This document shows positions 63,720 to 64,000 of a stretch of 64,000 nt of DNA, one piece after another; position 1 is the first letter of the stretch, and each line of letters begins with the position of its first letter. The stretch is from positions 1,118,426-1,182,425 of the forward strand of contig VXBM01000016.1 of NCBI GenBank assembly GCA_013400155.1, in the 5' to 3' direction. This stretch comes from Helopsaltes ochotensis (taxonomy: Eukaryota; Chordata; Aves; Passeriformes; Locustellidae). Position numbers and translations under genes: made by a program. Under the pieces are notes generated by a model. It did not search any database and was not told where the DNA came from. It worked only from the letters and a program-made list of their open reading frames with translations.

Positions 63720-64000
63720 CGTTGTGAAAGGTTATTAACGTGCCGATAATAGACAGCTTTGCAAACCGCCAGCACAGCATGATCTAACAGAGGACGGCAC
63801 AATAGCAGAGCGCAGGGACTCCTCCGCCTTCGGCGCTCTGCGGCCCCCACAGGGCTGGATGCGCTCACAGGGACCGGCCTGCACCCAGCCAGCCCGAGAG
63901 CGTCCCCAAACTTCTCCCTGTGCCTGAAAGGCTGCAGGGCTGACTTCGGCTGGCAGAGGGGCTGCCAGGCCACAGCTGCCCGCCCCAGCTTAGCCGTCCG
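63720..64000. promoter_or_regulatory. start of CpG-rich DNA at the right edge
   Basis: CpG dinucleotides become frequent here, roughly eighteen in the last 280 bases by eye, with high G+C (for example CTCCGCCTTCGGCGCTCTGC). The neighbouring 63.4-63.7 kb is CpG-poor. This looks like the edge of a CpG island, which usually marks a promoter. Mammalian gene order would make it the approach to FOSL2, but no transcription start or exon can be shown. Confidence 0.45.

Larger units (their letters stand above)
48300..64000. other. GC-richer intergenic region, no gene seen
   Basis: Base composition rises in G+C from about 48.3 kb onward. Many overlapping open frames of 100-200 codons appear on both strands (for example near 53.0-53.5, 55.9-56.5 and 62.7-63.3 kb). 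None has recognisable domains, splice structure or homology to a family I know, and the opposing frames overlap each other, as expected of GC-rich non-coding DNA. By mammalian synteny the next gene rightwards would be FOSL2; no exon of it is visible. Confidence 0.6.

Noticed and set aside
1..64000. A novel multi-gene defence, biosynthetic or mobile system
   Set aside because: The window is an ordinary vertebrate locus: the 3' half of one conserved gene and intergenic DNA. No gene cluster, CRISPR array or intact transposon is present.

Overview
The window looks like vertebrate nuclear DNA, almost certainly from a bird. Its clearest interspersed repeats are CR1 LINE fragments, including a textbook 3' end finishing in an ATTCTTTGAT-type tail near 29.12 kb. 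The only protein-coding gene I can support has widely spaced exons with GT-AG introns. There are no prokaryotic operons, tRNAs, rRNAs, CRISPR arrays or intact mobile elements. A 30-base run of N at 4630-4659 marks a scaffold gap.

The gene is BABAM2 (BRE/BRCC45) on the + strand. Five coding exons lie at 6244-6343, 8257-8327, 9775-9857, 24281-24434 and 42628-42691. Their splice phases join without a break and give the last 156 residues of the protein, about residues 228-383 in human numbering, ending in ANGKL-stop. This part holds the C-terminal UEV-like domain, the half of BABAM2 known to bind MERIT40 (BABAM1) in the BRCA1-A and BRISC deubiquitinase complexes. Upstream exons are not in the window, so positions 1-6243 are intron. 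Introns of about 1.9, 1.4, 14.4 and 18.2 kb follow. They are AT-rich and carry degenerate CR1-clade LINEs at about 5.4, 12.5, 15.7, 28.65 and 32-33 kb, an L3-like relic at 24.65 kb, several perfect hairpins, and one coding-like but broken minus-strand tract at about 26.7-27.9 kb.

The 3' UTR begins at 42692; the best poly(A) signal is at 43473. From there to 64000 I see no gene. This intergenic part changes from AT-rich (43.5-48.3 kb) to GC-richer, gene-poor DNA (48.3-64 kb). It holds three relics of an ancient L3/MIR-type 3' tail (52.95, 57.55 and 58.45 kb), an uninterrupted A69 run, a G/T-rich tract, transcription-factor motif clusters, and the start of CpG-rich DNA at the right edge. In mammals the next gene after BABAM2 in this orientation is FOSL2, so the right-hand part is plausibly its upstream regulatory region. 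That is inference from synteny: no FOSL2 exon is visible.

I found no novel multi-gene system. The items most worth checking are non-coding: the 19-bp-arm hairpin at 39.6 kb, the ancient-repeat cluster and motif clusters between BABAM2 and the presumed FOSL2, the A69 run, and the possible unrecognised retropseudogene in the last intron.
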